A DNA stretch of 64,000 nucleotides from JBMYYR01 sp965243605 (GCA_965243605.1 CBDEVQ010000112.1:11674-75673); one strand, 5' to 3'; numbered from the stretch's first letter, positions 35,008-44,938 are shown. Notes: generated by a model not told the origin, from the letters alone. Numbers and translations: made by a program.

Positions 35008-36063
35008 TCAATACTTCTTTCGCTTTTGAGCATGTCTGATAAGCTTACTTAGATTCTTACCACTTTTCTTTCGTTCTTGAGACGATTGTGCATAATGTTC
35101 TTCTTCTCGTTTAAGCTTTATATAACTATAATAAACGTCTTCCGATAAAATACTATTTTCTAAAGCTTCTAAAACCATACAACTTGTTTCGTTTGTATGG
35201 GTACAATCCGAAAATCGGCATGTTTTAGCTAAATCTGTAATAGCCTCAAAGGTTTGCTCTATACCTTTGGAATGATTAGACATTCCCACCTCTCGCATTC
35301 CTGGTGTATCGATAACTATACTTCCATCTGGCAACACAAAAAGCTCCCTATTCGTGGTTGTATGTTTCCCTTTTTGATTACTCGTGCTAATTGAATTTGT
35401 CTTTAAGTCCTTTTCATATAGTAATCGGTTAATTATAGTGGATTTCCCAACTCCAGAAGATCCAATAAAGCAATAGGTCTTAAATCTCAATAAGTCGTCT
35501 TTAAAGGGGATAAATCCACCGTCACTATACATACTTAATGCATATAATTTAATTTGAGAATGTCTTTGCTTAATTTGAGCTATATATTCTTGAACTTCTC
35601 CATCCTCTATTAAATCGGTCTTTGTGAGTAATACAATAGGTTCTATTCCTCCTTCATTACATAAAGTAATATAACGATCTAACCGATTTAAATTATAATC
35701 CTGATTCACGGCCATTACAATAAAGGCAGCATCTATATTGGTCGCTATTAATTGGAGTTCATTGCTCTTACCTACACGTTTACGTTCTAGTGTTGAATAT
35801 CGGTTTAAAACCGACTTTATAACCACTGAATCTTTGTCCATGGGAATAATCTCTACCCAATCGCCAACGGCAGGGAAATCTTTTGGGCTATTAGAAGCAT
35901 ATCTAAGACTTCCTATAATTTGCGCATAAAATACCCGTTTTTCATTTTTAACGATATATCGGTCTTTATGCACTGTAATAACTCTTGCTAGTTGAGTTTG
36001 TATTGTTGAATATTCTTGATTTATTTTTATGATTTGTTCTGTAAATCCTAATGTCTTAAGCAT
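35008..36063 (-). CDS. rsgA: Ribosome small-subunit maturation GTPase RsgA
   Basis: GTPase that acts in late 30S assembly. It shows the circularly permuted order of the family: an N-terminal OB-like part, then G4 (VLLTKTDLI), then G1 (IGSSGVGKSTIINRLL), switch region QKGKHTTTNRELF and G3 (VIDTPGMREVG). The C-terminal zinc motif is CRFSDCTHTNETSCMV. The 351 residues are slightly longer than the typical 300-350. A candidate promoter lies about 285 bp upstream with a long untranslated stretch between. Confidence 0.94.
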   Translation of the reverse strand: MLKTLGFTEQIIKINQEYSTIQTQLARVITVHKDRYIVKNEKRVFYAQIIGSLRYASNSPKDFPAVGDWVEIIPMDKDSVVIKSVLNRYSTLERKRVGKSNELQLIATNIDAAFIVMAVNQDYNLNRLDRYITLCNEGGIEPIVLLTKTDLIEDGEVQEYIAQIKQRHSQIKLYALSMYSDGGFIPFKDDLLRFKTYCFIGSSGVGKSTIINRLLYEKDLKTNSISTSNQKGKHTTTNRELFVLPDGSIVIDTPGMREVGMSNHSKGIEQTFEAITDLAKTCRFSDCTHTNETSCMVLEALENSILSEDVYYSYIKLKREEEHYAQSSQERKKSGKNLSKLIRHAQKRKKY

Positions 36064-36443
36064 TGCTTTTGTCTTAAAAAAATGATTTGATATACAGTAT
36101 TACTCAAGCTTCAAATCTCTTTTTATATTTGAATATGAGCCTATGTAAGATCAAAATGTTTAAATGAAAAAGTTGAAGCATAGCGCTTCCTTCAGCGATA
36201 AAAAATGCTGATACAATGAGAAAGGTCGACAAGTTGATAAGTATAATTTCATTTAGTTTTCACTAAATAAATACTCTAAAACTTGTCTATTAAACGGACT
36301 CCGCCGTTCTTAATGTATTTACAAAATGGTTTGTCATAAAGGTACAAAGGTAACTAGAAATTGGGAAATGCACAACGCATGTATTATGTTCAATACATCA
36401 TTCGCAACATTTTATCTAGTGCTTTATTAAATCATTTTTTCTA
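36064..36443. other. Intergenic region upstream of rsgA with a possible leader RNA
   Basis: About 380 bases. A minus-strand -7 box TACCTTTG sits at 36345-36352, giving a start near 36338, right at an ATG (36337) of a 15-codon frame (MTNHFVNTLRTAESV, stop at 36290) that would be leaderless. Between it and rsgA are small hairpins (ACGG-CGGAGT-CCGT, GAAGC-GCTAT-GCTTC). I cannot tell a leader from noise. No other gene is visible. Confidence 0.3.
36345..36352 (-). promoter_or_regulatory. -7 promoter box upstream of rsgA
   Basis: TACCTTTG on the minus strand (TAnnTTTG). If used for rsgA it implies a leader of about 275 nt. Confidence 0.35.
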
Positions 36444-38096
36444 TTAATTGATCGTAATAATCTTTTCTGTTGCCGACCAATCCTTACAAGACACACGTAT
36501 TACATAGGCTGTATTTTGATATCTTGAAGTATTAAGTTCTAAAACATTGAGGTGTGTTTGTTCTGAATACAGTAGCTGTCCTTTTAAAGAATAAATTTCT
36601 ACTGTTTTTATTCCTTCCAAAGAAAATGCCTCGTTCACGTTAATTTCAACTGTCTTTTTTGATGCATTTACATAGGTTGTAAAATAGACATTATCAACAT
36701 CATGTTCTCCAACTGATACGGGATCTCCTGTAACATCAAAATTAGAATATTTAGCCACAAAGCCATCAGTTAAACCATTAGAGGTAACGATTGTTGTTCC
36801 CAAATCAATATCTAAATCGGCTGGATTATAAAACCATCCACACATTAATAAGGTGTCTTCATATATTTTAATGTCATGTACTCCTGACACCGTACCCAAA
36901 AACTGAGACATTGCTAAGTAATTAAAATCACTATCATACTTTGCAATATAACTAGCACCCTGAGATGTTGTATGGATAATTTCATTTACAGGATCAAAAT
37001 TGGCATAATCAAATAAATATCCTACGAGGTAAATATTCCCTGAATCATCTGTGAAAATTTCATTTGGATTCGGACCTTTATTATCATAGGCTTTAGCCCA
37101 AATAAGTTCTCCAGAATTTGAAAATCGGCTGACAAAATTAAACATGGTTGGAGGATTCTGAGTCACCTCTGAATAATCATATATCATCTCTACAATATTA
37201 CCTCCTCCATATATTTGAGAATTTCCCCAATAATCTCCATAAATAATGAGATCTCCATTGTTCGCTTTGCGAATAAAACCACTTCTAAACATTCCTTCAG
37301 TATGCCCGTATAAAGTGGTATCAATCAAGTTACCTGTTAATACATTATACCTTTCTAAAACCAATCTATTGGTTTGCAGATGATAATTACTCATTTGAAA
37401 TGAACGGATACATTGAATTTCGGATTGATTAATAATCTCAGGATATCCACCTATTTTATTAGACCATTGTATATCTAAATTTGTATTCAACTTTGTTATT
37501 GAGTCACCTCCATAAGCATATATAGATCCCAAATCATCCTTAAAGAAATGATTGTCATAAACGTTAATTCCATTACCATGTATTCGATTACCTTTTATAA
37601 AATTTCCATTATTATCATACTTAATGATAAATCGTTCATGAATACTTAAAGGTCCCCCGTTCAATATTTGAGTATTATTAGAAGGATCAAAATCTATTTC
37701 GCCTTCACCAACTCCCATGATATATATATTCAAAGAATCATCAAGTAAAATTTCAGATGCAATATCATAACCAGATAAACCCAAAGGTATTATCCATAAC
37801 AGAGACATATCTGGATTATATTTTGCTAAGAAAGCATCTCTAGTTTCCATTTCTAAACCTGGAGCAAGATTAGTTGAATCTACTACATTTTCATAGATAG
37901 TATCTATTGAATTAAAATGAACCGTATCTGAAAATTGACCAACAACATAAATATTTCCAAAGGTATCTTTTATAAGGCTATGCGGCCAATCGTTAGTCAC
38001 TCCACCAAAAGAGGTATAAGATTCTAATGTTTGGGCATAAGATATAGACGAGAATAAACTAACTATTATTAATAGAATCTGAGCAATACATTTCAT
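36444..38096 (-). CDS. Secreted T9SS cargo protein, propeller-like repeats (tandem paralogue 3)
   Basis: 550 residues from the ATG at 38096 with signal peptide MKCIAQILLIIVSLFSSISYA-QTLES. The body consists of repeats such as NIYVVGQFSDTVHFN and IDFDPSNNTQ with FIIKYDNNGNFIKG, an SBBP/beta-propeller-like pattern. The last 75 residues form a type A T9SS sorting domain (KTVEINVNEAF, VEIYSLKGQLLY, then WSATEKIITIN), so the protein should cross the outer membrane and be released or attached to the surface. It shares N-terminus, repeat pattern and ending with the next two genes upstream. Binding target or enzymatic role unknown. Confidence 0.88.
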   Translation of the reverse strand: MKCIAQILLIIVSLFSSISYAQTLESYTSFGGVTNDWPHSLIKDTFGNIYVVGQFSDTVHFNSIDTIYENVVDSTNLAPGLEMETRDAFLAKYNPDMSLLWIIPLGLSGYDIASEILLDDSLNIYIMGVGEGEIDFDPSNNTQILNGGPLSIHERFIIKYDNNGNFIKGNRIHGNGINVYDNHFFKDDLGSIYAYGGDSITKLNTNLDIQWSNKIGGYPEIINQSEIQCIRSFQMSNYHLQTNRLVLERYNVLTGNLIDTTLYGHTEGMFRSGFIRKANNGDLIIYGDYWGNSQIYGGGNIVEMIYDYSEVTQNPPTMFNFVSRFSNSGELIWAKAYDNKGPNPNEIFTDDSGNIYLVGYLFDYANFDPVNEIIHTTSQGASYIAKYDSDFNYLAMSQFLGTVSGVHDIKIYEDTLLMCGWFYNPADLDIDLGTTIVTSNGLTDGFVAKYSNFDVTGDPVSVGEHDVDNVYFTTYVNASKKTVEINVNEAFSLEGIKTVEIYSLKGQLLYSEQTHLNVLELNTSRYQNTAYVIRVSCKDWSATEKIITIN

Positions 38097-38144
38097 ATTA
38101 AAGTCCATTTTTTTAACATCACGAATTCGTTCGTATAGCTAATA

Positions 38145-39797
38145 CTAATTAGCTTTAATTATCTTTTCAGTTGCCGACCATTTAGCGTTGGATACCTCCA
38201 CTAAATACATAGCTTTTGGAAAGCTAGATATATCAAATTCTATTGTTTTTGAGGAACTTTCTATTGTTTTTAATACTTTCCCTTCTATATTGTATATGGA
38301 TATTCTATTTACATGTTCAGCTGATAACGACTCTGAAATATTTATCTGGATTGTATTTCCAAATACTTTTGAATAAACCTTAAAAAAGGTATTATCACCA
38401 ATATGTTCTTCAATAGAAATAGGTTCAGATTCATTTGTTAAATTTTCAAAGTCTGAATATTTTAACACGAATATATCTCGTAATCCATTCGTTTCAATGG
38501 AATCTTCACCCAAAGTAATATCAATATCAATTGGAAACTCAAAATCTCCACACAAATATGCTGTATCTTCAAATAATAACAGATCATTTATATTCGAATG
38601 ATCTCCTATAACTTGAGACATTCCTATATAATTGAATGTACTATCATATTTTGCAATGTATGAACTTGTAAAACAATTTGCTACATGAATTACAGGTGTT
38701 GAAGTCGAAAAATTAGCTGCATTCTCAAACTTTCCAGAAACATAAATATTTCCATTCTGATCTTCCTCTATAATATGTGGGTATGGATGTTCTCCTTCTA
38801 TTGTTTTTGCCCAAAGCAAATTACCAGAACTACTATAGCGACAAATAAATGCATTTGACATATTACTCACCCCGTCCGGTAGATAATTATAATTCTCAAA
38901 TTCGATTGTATCATTATCATCATAAAACACTAAGTCTCCCCAATAATGCCCATACAACATGAGATCACCGTTTTGCATTTTATTTAAAGAATTCATAGTA
39001 CACCAACCATCATTATATCCATAAACCAAAGAATCTAATAAACCTCCGGTAACCGAGCTATATTTATCTAATACAATTTCATATTCAACCATTGGTCCAA
39101 GTACGTTGTAAATAGATCTAAGACTGTTAATTTCAGAAGTATTTATCACCTGCGGACCAAAGCTTATATTTTCAGTCCAAATTAACTCTAAATCCGATGT
39201 ATATTTCGAAAGTGTATCATCTGCAAATACAAATAGATTCCCTAGTTCATCTCTTAGTAAACCCTTTTTTCCAGAGAAACTAGTTGGATAAAGAAATAAA
39301 GAACTGCCACCTACGGTTTCATTAACAGCTATAAAAACACCATCACTTCCATACTTGGCAATAAATCCATTTCCTTCTCCTAAATCTAAAGTATCTATAT
39401 CATTCGAAGGATTAAAGTCAATATTCCCTCCCCCATATCCAATAACATATACATTAAGAGAATCATCCAAAATAATATCTGAAACCTGATCCCATTTATC
39501 TCCCCCCATTGTTACAGCCCATATAAGGTCCATATTTGCATCGTATCTTGCAATAAAACCATTCGTATAATTACTATATGGAGAAGATATAATACTTGCT
39601 GTATCATTTGGGTTTATATCCAATGTATCAGCTATTCTTCCAACCATAAAAACATCACCATTTGGGGCCCTTTCAATTGAGTAAGCATGATCGAAAAATG
39701 TTCCTCCACATAAAAGAGATGCCTCTAAAGTTTGAGCATAAGAAATTGTGTAAGAAAAAACGAAAACAATTTGAAGTATTGATAAAATAAATTTCAT
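38145..39797 (-). CDS. Secreted T9SS cargo protein, propeller-like repeats (tandem paralogue 2)
   Basis: Middle member of the tandem array. Signal peptide MKFILSILQIVFVFSYTISYA precedes QTLEASLLCGGTFFDHAYS, which aligns with the starts of the other two. Repeats include GDVFMVGRIADTLDINPND, NIDFNPSNDIDTLDLGEGN (each cited alone) and FIAKYGSDGVFIAV. The T9SS sorting domain ends WSATEKIIKAN. Asp/Asn-rich loops such as DILLDDSLNVYVIG recur at equivalent points in each copy, and might bind calcium. 550 residues. Confidence 0.88.
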   Translation of the reverse strand: MKFILSILQIVFVFSYTISYAQTLEASLLCGGTFFDHAYSIERAPNGDVFMVGRIADTLDINPNDTASIISSPYSNYTNGFIARYDANMDLIWAVTMGGDKWDQVSDIILDDSLNVYVIGYGGGNIDFNPSNDIDTLDLGEGNGFIAKYGSDGVFIAVNETVGGSSLFLYPTSFSGKKGLLRDELGNLFVFADDTLSKYTSDLELIWTENISFGPQVINTSEINSLRSIYNVLGPMVEYEIVLDKYSSVTGGLLDSLVYGYNDGWCTMNSLNKMQNGDLMLYGHYWGDLVFYDDNDTIEFENYNYLPDGVSNMSNAFICRYSSSGNLLWAKTIEGEHPYPHIIEEDQNGNIYVSGKFENAANFSTSTPVIHVANCFTSSYIAKYDSTFNYIGMSQVIGDHSNINDLLLFEDTAYLCGDFEFPIDIDITLGEDSIETNGLRDIFVLKYSDFENLTNESEPISIEEHIGDNTFFKVYSKVFGNTIQINISESLSAEHVNRISIYNIEGKVLKTIESSSKTIEFDISSFPKAMYLVEVSNAKWSATEKIIKAN

Positions 39798-39895
39798 TTG
39801 ATTAAAACATTAAATTAATAAAGACGAAAATAAGACATTAAACTATTTTTTTACTGTATATCAGTTAAAAAAAAAATCGACAATATAACCTTTTT

Positions 39896-41533
39896 CTATT
39901 TCACAACTTTCTCAGTAGCCGACCATATTCCATTAGAAACTTGTATATAATAGATTGATGTAGAGAAAGTAGATAAATCTAATTTGGTTTGCAACGCTTT
40001 AGTTGTATTATACATTAAAAGACGACCATAGCTATCGTATACCGAAATACGGTATTTGTTTAAAGTAGACGTATTATCATTAACTGTGATAACGACTTCT
40101 CTAGATGACTGACTTGAATATAACGTAAAAAAATTAGACTCAACTTCTTCTTCTAACACAGTCAAAGAATTATTCGTTATATCAAAATTTGAGTATTTCA
40201 ACACGAATGCATCATGTTCTTCTGTTGTTATAGTATTTTCTCCAGAAGATGTTAAATCCATATCCATAAACTCAAAAAACGAACCACAAATCAACATTGT
40301 ATCTGCATAAGCTTTCACATCTAAAACATAGGAATGATCTCCTAAATCTTGAGACATTCCTAAATAATTGAACTCATCATCGTATTTTGCTATATAGGTA
40401 GGAAATACAGTTCCTGGGTTATGAATTATTGGAGAATTTCCTACAGAAAAATTAACAGGATTATAAAAATTTCCTATGGCATATATATTTCCGTCTTGGT
40501 CTACTTCTAAAATTTCAGGATTTAAACCAACTCCTTCTATTGTTTCTATCGTTTTTACCCAAAGTAAATTCCCTGAACTATCAAGCTTACAGATATACGC
40601 ATTTGACATTTCCCACCCCCCATTTGGATCGTAATTATTATTTTCAAATTCTACGGTATCATTTCCTACATAACATTGTAATAACCCCCAATAATGGCCA
40701 TATACTAACAAACCATTATTTTCTGTTTTCTCTATTAAACGTATAGACATTCCACCTTCATTATATCCATAATTTGTAGAACTAATTAGTCCACCTGTAG
40801 TCGCATTAAATTGCTCTAGAGTAAGAGCATATTCATTTCCTGAAATAGATGGTATATTTTCTAATTTTACACTTCGAAACTCTGAATTATTTATAACATC
40901 AAGATGCCCATTCATTTCTTCTACCCATTGGATATCCAAATCTGAATTATATTTCGTTAAAGTAGAGTCTAAGTATGTATATATATTAGCTGAATCATCT
41001 TTAAACAACTCTTCTCTTCTTTCTCCAGTAGGTAAGCCTGATAAAGTTTGACCAACATCTAAAACTGATATAACATTTATGAAAGAACCATTATGATCAT
41101 ATTTAGCTAAAAATACACCACCATCTCCCCAATTTAAAGTATCAATATCTGCAGAAGGATTAAAATCTATATTCCCTGAACCACTTCCCATTACATAAAC
41201 ATTAAGAGAATCATCAAGAAGAAGCTGATCTGCATTACCTCGAAAAGAAACCATCCAAGATAATATCATATCCGAATTATATTTTGCAATTAAAGCATTT
41301 GTAGCAGGAGCAGATGGAAGTGTGATATTCACTGGTGCTCCAAAAGGATTGCAATCTGTCATATCTGTAACATCACCTACTACATAAATATCGCCATTAG
41401 GTGCTTTAACAACTTCATTAATCTTATCTAGATAATCCCCTCCAAAATTAATGTGCGACTCTAAAGTTTGAGCATAAGAGATAGAAGAAAATAAGCAGAC
41501 GCTTAAAAATATAAAACGTAACAAATATTTCAT
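39896..41533 (-). CDS. Secreted T9SS cargo protein, propeller-like repeats (tandem paralogue 1)
   Basis: First transcribed member of the array, 545 residues. Signal peptide MKYLLRFIFLSVCLFSSISYA, then QTLESHINFGGDYLDKI. Core repeats NGDIYVVGDVTDMTDCN, NIDFNPSADIDTLNWGDGG and FLAKYDHNGSFINV mirror those of the two downstream copies. The C-terminal sorting domain (YRISVYDSYGRLLMYN, ending WSATEKVVK) marks T9SS export. The copies are separated by 98 and 48 bp without terminators, so one transcript is possible. Confidence 0.88.
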   Translation of the reverse strand: MKYLLRFIFLSVCLFSSISYAQTLESHINFGGDYLDKINEVVKAPNGDIYVVGDVTDMTDCNPFGAPVNITLPSAPATNALIAKYNSDMILSWMVSFRGNADQLLLDDSLNVYVMGSGSGNIDFNPSADIDTLNWGDGGVFLAKYDHNGSFINVISVLDVGQTLSGLPTGERREELFKDDSANIYTYLDSTLTKYNSDLDIQWVEEMNGHLDVINNSEFRSVKLENIPSISGNEYALTLEQFNATTGGLISSTNYGYNEGGMSIRLIEKTENNGLLVYGHYWGLLQCYVGNDTVEFENNNYDPNGGWEMSNAYICKLDSSGNLLWVKTIETIEGVGLNPEILEVDQDGNIYAIGNFYNPVNFSVGNSPIIHNPGTVFPTYIAKYDDEFNYLGMSQDLGDHSYVLDVKAYADTMLICGSFFEFMDMDLTSSGENTITTEEHDAFVLKYSNFDITNNSLTVLEEEVESNFFTLYSSQSSREVVITVNDNTSTLNKYRISVYDSYGRLLMYNTTKALQTKLDLSTFSTSIYYIQVSNGIWSATEKVVK

Positions 41534-41652
41534 AGTTTATTATTTTATTAAAAATCAATACTCTAAAGTACTTCTTTTTTTTTAATAAAAAAAGTTAATT
41601 ATAAAACACATATGAGTATATATACATTACACCCTTTAAAATATATTATTGA

Positions 41653-41698
41653 ACACAAAAAAAGGGTAATGCAATGCAAAACCCTTTTAATATTGTGT
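41653..41698 (-). terminator. rpmB terminator
   Basis: ACACAA and AAAAGGGT arms pair with TTGTGT and ACCCTTTT; the minus strand then has a T run. Ends 11 bp from the rpmB stop. Confidence 0.75.
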
Positions 41699-41708
41699 TG
41701 AAAACAAA

Positions 41709-41954
41709 TTAAGCCTTAGCTGTAAATGTTCCGTTTTCTTTAGCTCTTTTGATAGCTTCAGTAATTCCAATCTTGTTGATTGTTTTTAATGTAGAAGTAG
41801 CAACACGTAATGTGATCCACTTATCTTCTTCTGGAAGAAAGAAACGCTTTTTAATTAAATTTACATCAAACGTTCTTTTAGTTCTTCTGATCGAGTGAGA
41901 TACATTGTTACCCACCATCGCTTTCTTACCAGTTAATTGACAAATTCTTGACAT
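41709..41954 (-). CDS. rpmB: 50S ribosomal protein L28
   Basis: 81-residue large-subunit protein. The start MSRICQLTGKKAMVGNNVSH and SIRRTKRTFDVNL are the L28 signature, followed by RFFLPEEDKWITLRVATST. In many Bacteroidota rpmB is followed by rpmG, a DUF4295 gene and ftsY; here it is monocistronic, with a terminator 11 bp downstream and T9SS genes beyond. It has a complete-looking promoter (see 41996-42025). Confidence 0.96.
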   Translation of the reverse strand: MSRICQLTGKKAMVGNNVSHSIRRTKRTFDVNLIKKRFFLPEEDKWITLRVATSTLKTINKIGITEAIKRAKENGTFTAKA

Positions 41955-41995
41955 GGTATCTATTTTTTTAACTTAAGTTCTACTTTTAAGGAATG

Positions 41996-42025
41996 CAAAT
42001 TTAACCTTTTAATTTTAATAAACAA
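41996..42025 (-). promoter_or_regulatory. rpmB promoter (-33 TTG and -7 TAAATTTG)
   Basis: The minus strand shows TTG at 42023-42025, a 19-bp spacer and TAAATTTG at 41996-42003: both Bacteroidota core elements at the expected distance. It overlaps the downstream edge of hutH only outside its coding part. Confidence 0.6.
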
Positions 42026-42033
42026 TTATCTAC

Positions 42034-43539
42034 CTATAAAATATCAGTATCTATCTGTAAACTATTTAAAAAGGAAACACTTGTCTGCATGTAGTCATGG
42101 CTTAGTACATCGTTTTCAATAAATGGTACATCTAAACGGTATGCACTCAATAAACTTTCACCAAAACTCCCTGTTTTATAATCTCTAAATGCCATGGCTT
42201 GAGAGGCATTTAAAAGCTCTATAGCAAGTACTGACATTGTATTTTCTACAACCTTATGTAATTTAGTGGCCGCATTTGCTCCCATACTTACATGATCTTC
42301 TTGTCCGTTACTAGACACAATTGAGTCTATGGAAGCTGGTGTACAATATTGTTTACTTTGACTTACAATAGAAGCCGCCGTATATTGAGGAATCATTAAA
42401 CCTGAATTTAATCCTGGTTTAGCGACCAAGTATGCCGGTAAACCACGTTCTCCAGATATCAATTTATAAATACGACGTTCAGATATACTTCCTAATTCAG
42501 CAACTGCTATTGCTAAAAAGTCAAAACTTAAAGCAAGCGTTTGTCCATGGAAGTTACCCGCAGAAATTACACGATCTTCATCGGGAAATACATTTGGATT
42601 ATCCGTAACTGAATTTATCTCGGTTAGTACAACTTTGGTAACATATTTTATAGCATCTTTACTTGCTCCATGTACTTGAGGAACACATCTAAATGAATAC
42701 GGATCCTGGACATGAACTTTATCACGTTTAGCCCCTTCGCTATCTTCTAACAACGAATAGATTTTCTCAGCCGTTTTTAATTGCCCTTCATGCGGACGAA
42801 TAGCATGAGAAAACACCTCAAAAGGTTCTGTTCTACCATCAAATGCATCTAAAGAAATAGACGTAATAATATCTGCCAGTTCAGAAATTTTAGTCGCCTT
42901 TAGAACATTCCACACTCCATAAGCACTCATAAATTGAGTTCCGTTCAATAGAGCTAGTCCTTCTTTAGATTGAAGTTTAATTGGTTCCCAATTGTATGTT
43001 TTTAACATATCAGCTGAATCAACAACTTCACCATTAATTTCAACTTTCCCTTCTCCTAAAAGAGGTAATGCAAGGTGTGCTAATGGAGATAAATCTCCTG
43101 AGGCACCTAAGCTACCTTGTGTATAAACAACGGGTAAGATTTCCGAATTATAAAAATCAACTAAACGTTGGACTGTAACTAATTGCACTCCAGAATGCCC
43201 ATAACTTAAAGATTGAATCTTTAAGAATAACATTAATCGAACAATATCATTTGGCACTCTACTTCCCATTCCACAAGCATGAGACATAACTAAGTTACGT
43301 TGTAACTGAGACAAATCTTCATGGTCTATAGAGTGGTCACATAATGACCCAAATCCAGTATTAATACCATAAATTGGAGCTTCTGATGTTTCCATTTTAT
43401 GATCTAAATACGCTCTACACTTCTCTATTTTTTCAATTGCAGAATCTGAAAGCTTTATTTTCTTCCCTTCAAAAACAATAGCATATAAGTCTTTAAAACT
43501 TAAAAACTCACTAGATATAAGATGAAATTCCTCTTGCAT
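42034..43539 (-). CDS. hutH: Histidine ammonia-lyase
   Basis: Removes ammonia from L-histidine to give urocanate, the first step of histidine breakdown. The MIO cofactor tripeptide Ala-Ser-Gly is in QGSLGASGDLSPLAHLAL. YGINTGFGSLCDH carries the catalytic Tyr. The substrate-selecting pair reads Ser-His in NLVMSHACG, as in histidine lyases rather than the His-Leu type of tyrosine lyases, so histidine is the likely substrate. 501 residues. hutU, hutI and hutG are not in the window; instead it lies 40 bp after hisS on the same strand, possibly co-transcribed. Confidence 0.9.
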   Translation of the reverse strand: MQEEFHLISSEFLSFKDLYAIVFEGKKIKLSDSAIEKIEKCRAYLDHKMETSEAPIYGINTGFGSLCDHSIDHEDLSQLQRNLVMSHACGMGSRVPNDIVRLMLFLKIQSLSYGHSGVQLVTVQRLVDFYNSEILPVVYTQGSLGASGDLSPLAHLALPLLGEGKVEINGEVVDSADMLKTYNWEPIKLQSKEGLALLNGTQFMSAYGVWNVLKATKISELADIITSISLDAFDGRTEPFEVFSHAIRPHEGQLKTAEKIYSLLEDSEGAKRDKVHVQDPYSFRCVPQVHGASKDAIKYVTKVVLTEINSVTDNPNVFPDEDRVISAGNFHGQTLALSFDFLAIAVAELGSISERRIYKLISGERGLPAYLVAKPGLNSGLMIPQYTAASIVSQSKQYCTPASIDSIVSSNGQEDHVSMGANAATKLHKVVENTMSVLAIELLNASQAMAFRDYKTGSFGESLLSAYRLDVPFIENDVLSHDYMQTSVSFLNSLQIDTDIL

Positions 43540-43579
43540 ATTCTTTATTTTTTCGACATTGTCGATTTACGTTCTTACT

Positions 43580-44938
43580 TTATTTAAGCTGATTTATAAG
43601 CTCATCTATTTTAACAACAGATTGTACACCTTTATCCATGTCTTTTAGAACGATTGTTCCATCTTCCATTTCATTTTCCCCTACCATAGCTACAAATGGG
43701 ATATTACGTTTATTCGCGTAATTCATTTGTTTATTCATTTTGGTAGACTTTGGAAATAATTCAGCAGATATTCCAGCCATTCTTAGAGCTTTTAAGTAGA
43801 CCATACATTGGTTAGCTTCTTCTTCTCCAAAGTTCATAAAACACACCTTTGTAGCTGTTGTTCTAAACTCAGGAAAACGATCTAATTCTTCAAGAACAAG
43901 GTAAATACGATCTAATCCAAAAGAAATTCCGACTCCAGAAACATCTTTAAGTCCAAAAATTCCTGTTAAATTATCGTAACGACCTCCACCTCCGATACTA
44001 CCTAACTCAACTTCGTTAGATACCACTTCGAAAATAGCACCTGTGTAATAATTTAATCCACGTGCTAAGGTTAAATCTAATTCTAAAGATGATTTATCTA
44101 AACCTAAAACTTCAGTCTTATCAATAATATATTGTAATTCTTCAATACCTTTTAATCCTTCCTGACTAGTTGATAATAAATCCGAAAGCTCTAAGAGCAT
44201 CGATTTCACATCTCCTTTAACGTCAAGAACCTTATCAATAACTTGAATAGCTGAATCTGGAATACCGCGTTCTACCAATTCTTTAACAACACCTTCTTTC
44301 CCTATTTTGTCAAGTTTATCTAGGGCAACAGTAAAATCTATTAATTGTTCAGAAATTCCTGCAACCTCAGCAATACCTGCCAATATTTTACGGTTATTAA
44401 CTCGTATTGTTGTACTTAACCCTAATGTTGAAAAGGCTGTATCATATAATTGAACTAATTCTACTTCGTACTGTAAAGAATCTGATCCAACAACATCAGC
44501 ATCACATTGGTAAAATTCTCTATAACGTCCTTTTTGTGGCCTATCTGCTCTCCAAACCGGTTGCATTTGAAAACGCTTGAACGGAAATGTTATATCATTA
44601 CGGTGTTGCACTACATATCTTGCGAAAGGTACCGTTAAATCATAACGTAATGCTCTATCGCAAATGGCTGGTGTTAATACTTTTGTATTTTTTTCGGTTA
44701 ATACATCGTTGTTTACCTTTTTAAGGTATTCTCCGTTATTTAATATCTTAAAAATTAACCGATCACCTTCTTCTCCATATTTACCCATTAATGTAGAGTA
44801 ATTTTCGAAAGAGGGTGTTTCTATTTGGTCGAACGAAAATCGTTCGAATATGTTTCTTAAGGTTGCAAAAAGGTAATTTCTTTTTTGCATTTCTAAAGGT
44901 GAGAAATCTCTCGTTCCTTTTGGTACAGATACTTTCAT
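43580..44938 (-). CDS. hisS: Histidyl-tRNA synthetase
   Basis: Class II aminoacyl-tRNA synthetase that charges tRNA-His. Motif 1 is near the N-terminus (KGTRDFSPLEMQKRN), motif 2 is FKRFQMQPVWRADRPQKGRY (first part) and motif 3 is SGVGISFGLDRIYLV. The histidine-specific LARGLNYYTGAIFE is present. The C-terminal anticodon domain ends the 452 residues. It lies 43 bp after the RNA methyltransferase gene and 40 bp before hutH, on one strand. Confidence 0.96.
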   Translation of the reverse strand: MKVSVPKGTRDFSPLEMQKRNYLFATLRNIFERFSFDQIETPSFENYSTLMGKYGEEGDRLIFKILNNGEYLKKVNNDVLTEKNTKVLTPAICDRALRYDLTVPFARYVVQHRNDITFPFKRFQMQPVWRADRPQKGRYREFYQCDADVVGSDSLQYEVELVQLYDTAFSTLGLSTTIRVNNRKILAGIAEVAGISEQLIDFTVALDKLDKIGKEGVVKELVERGIPDSAIQVIDKVLDVKGDVKSMLLELSDLLSTSQEGLKGIEELQYIIDKTEVLGLDKSSLELDLTLARGLNYYTGAIFEVVSNEVELGSIGGGGRYDNLTGIFGLKDVSGVGISFGLDRIYLVLEELDRFPEFRTTATKVCFMNFGEEEANQCMVYLKALRMAGISAELFPKSTKMNKQMNYANKRNIPFVAMVGENEMEDGTIVLKDMDKGVQSVVKIDELINQLK

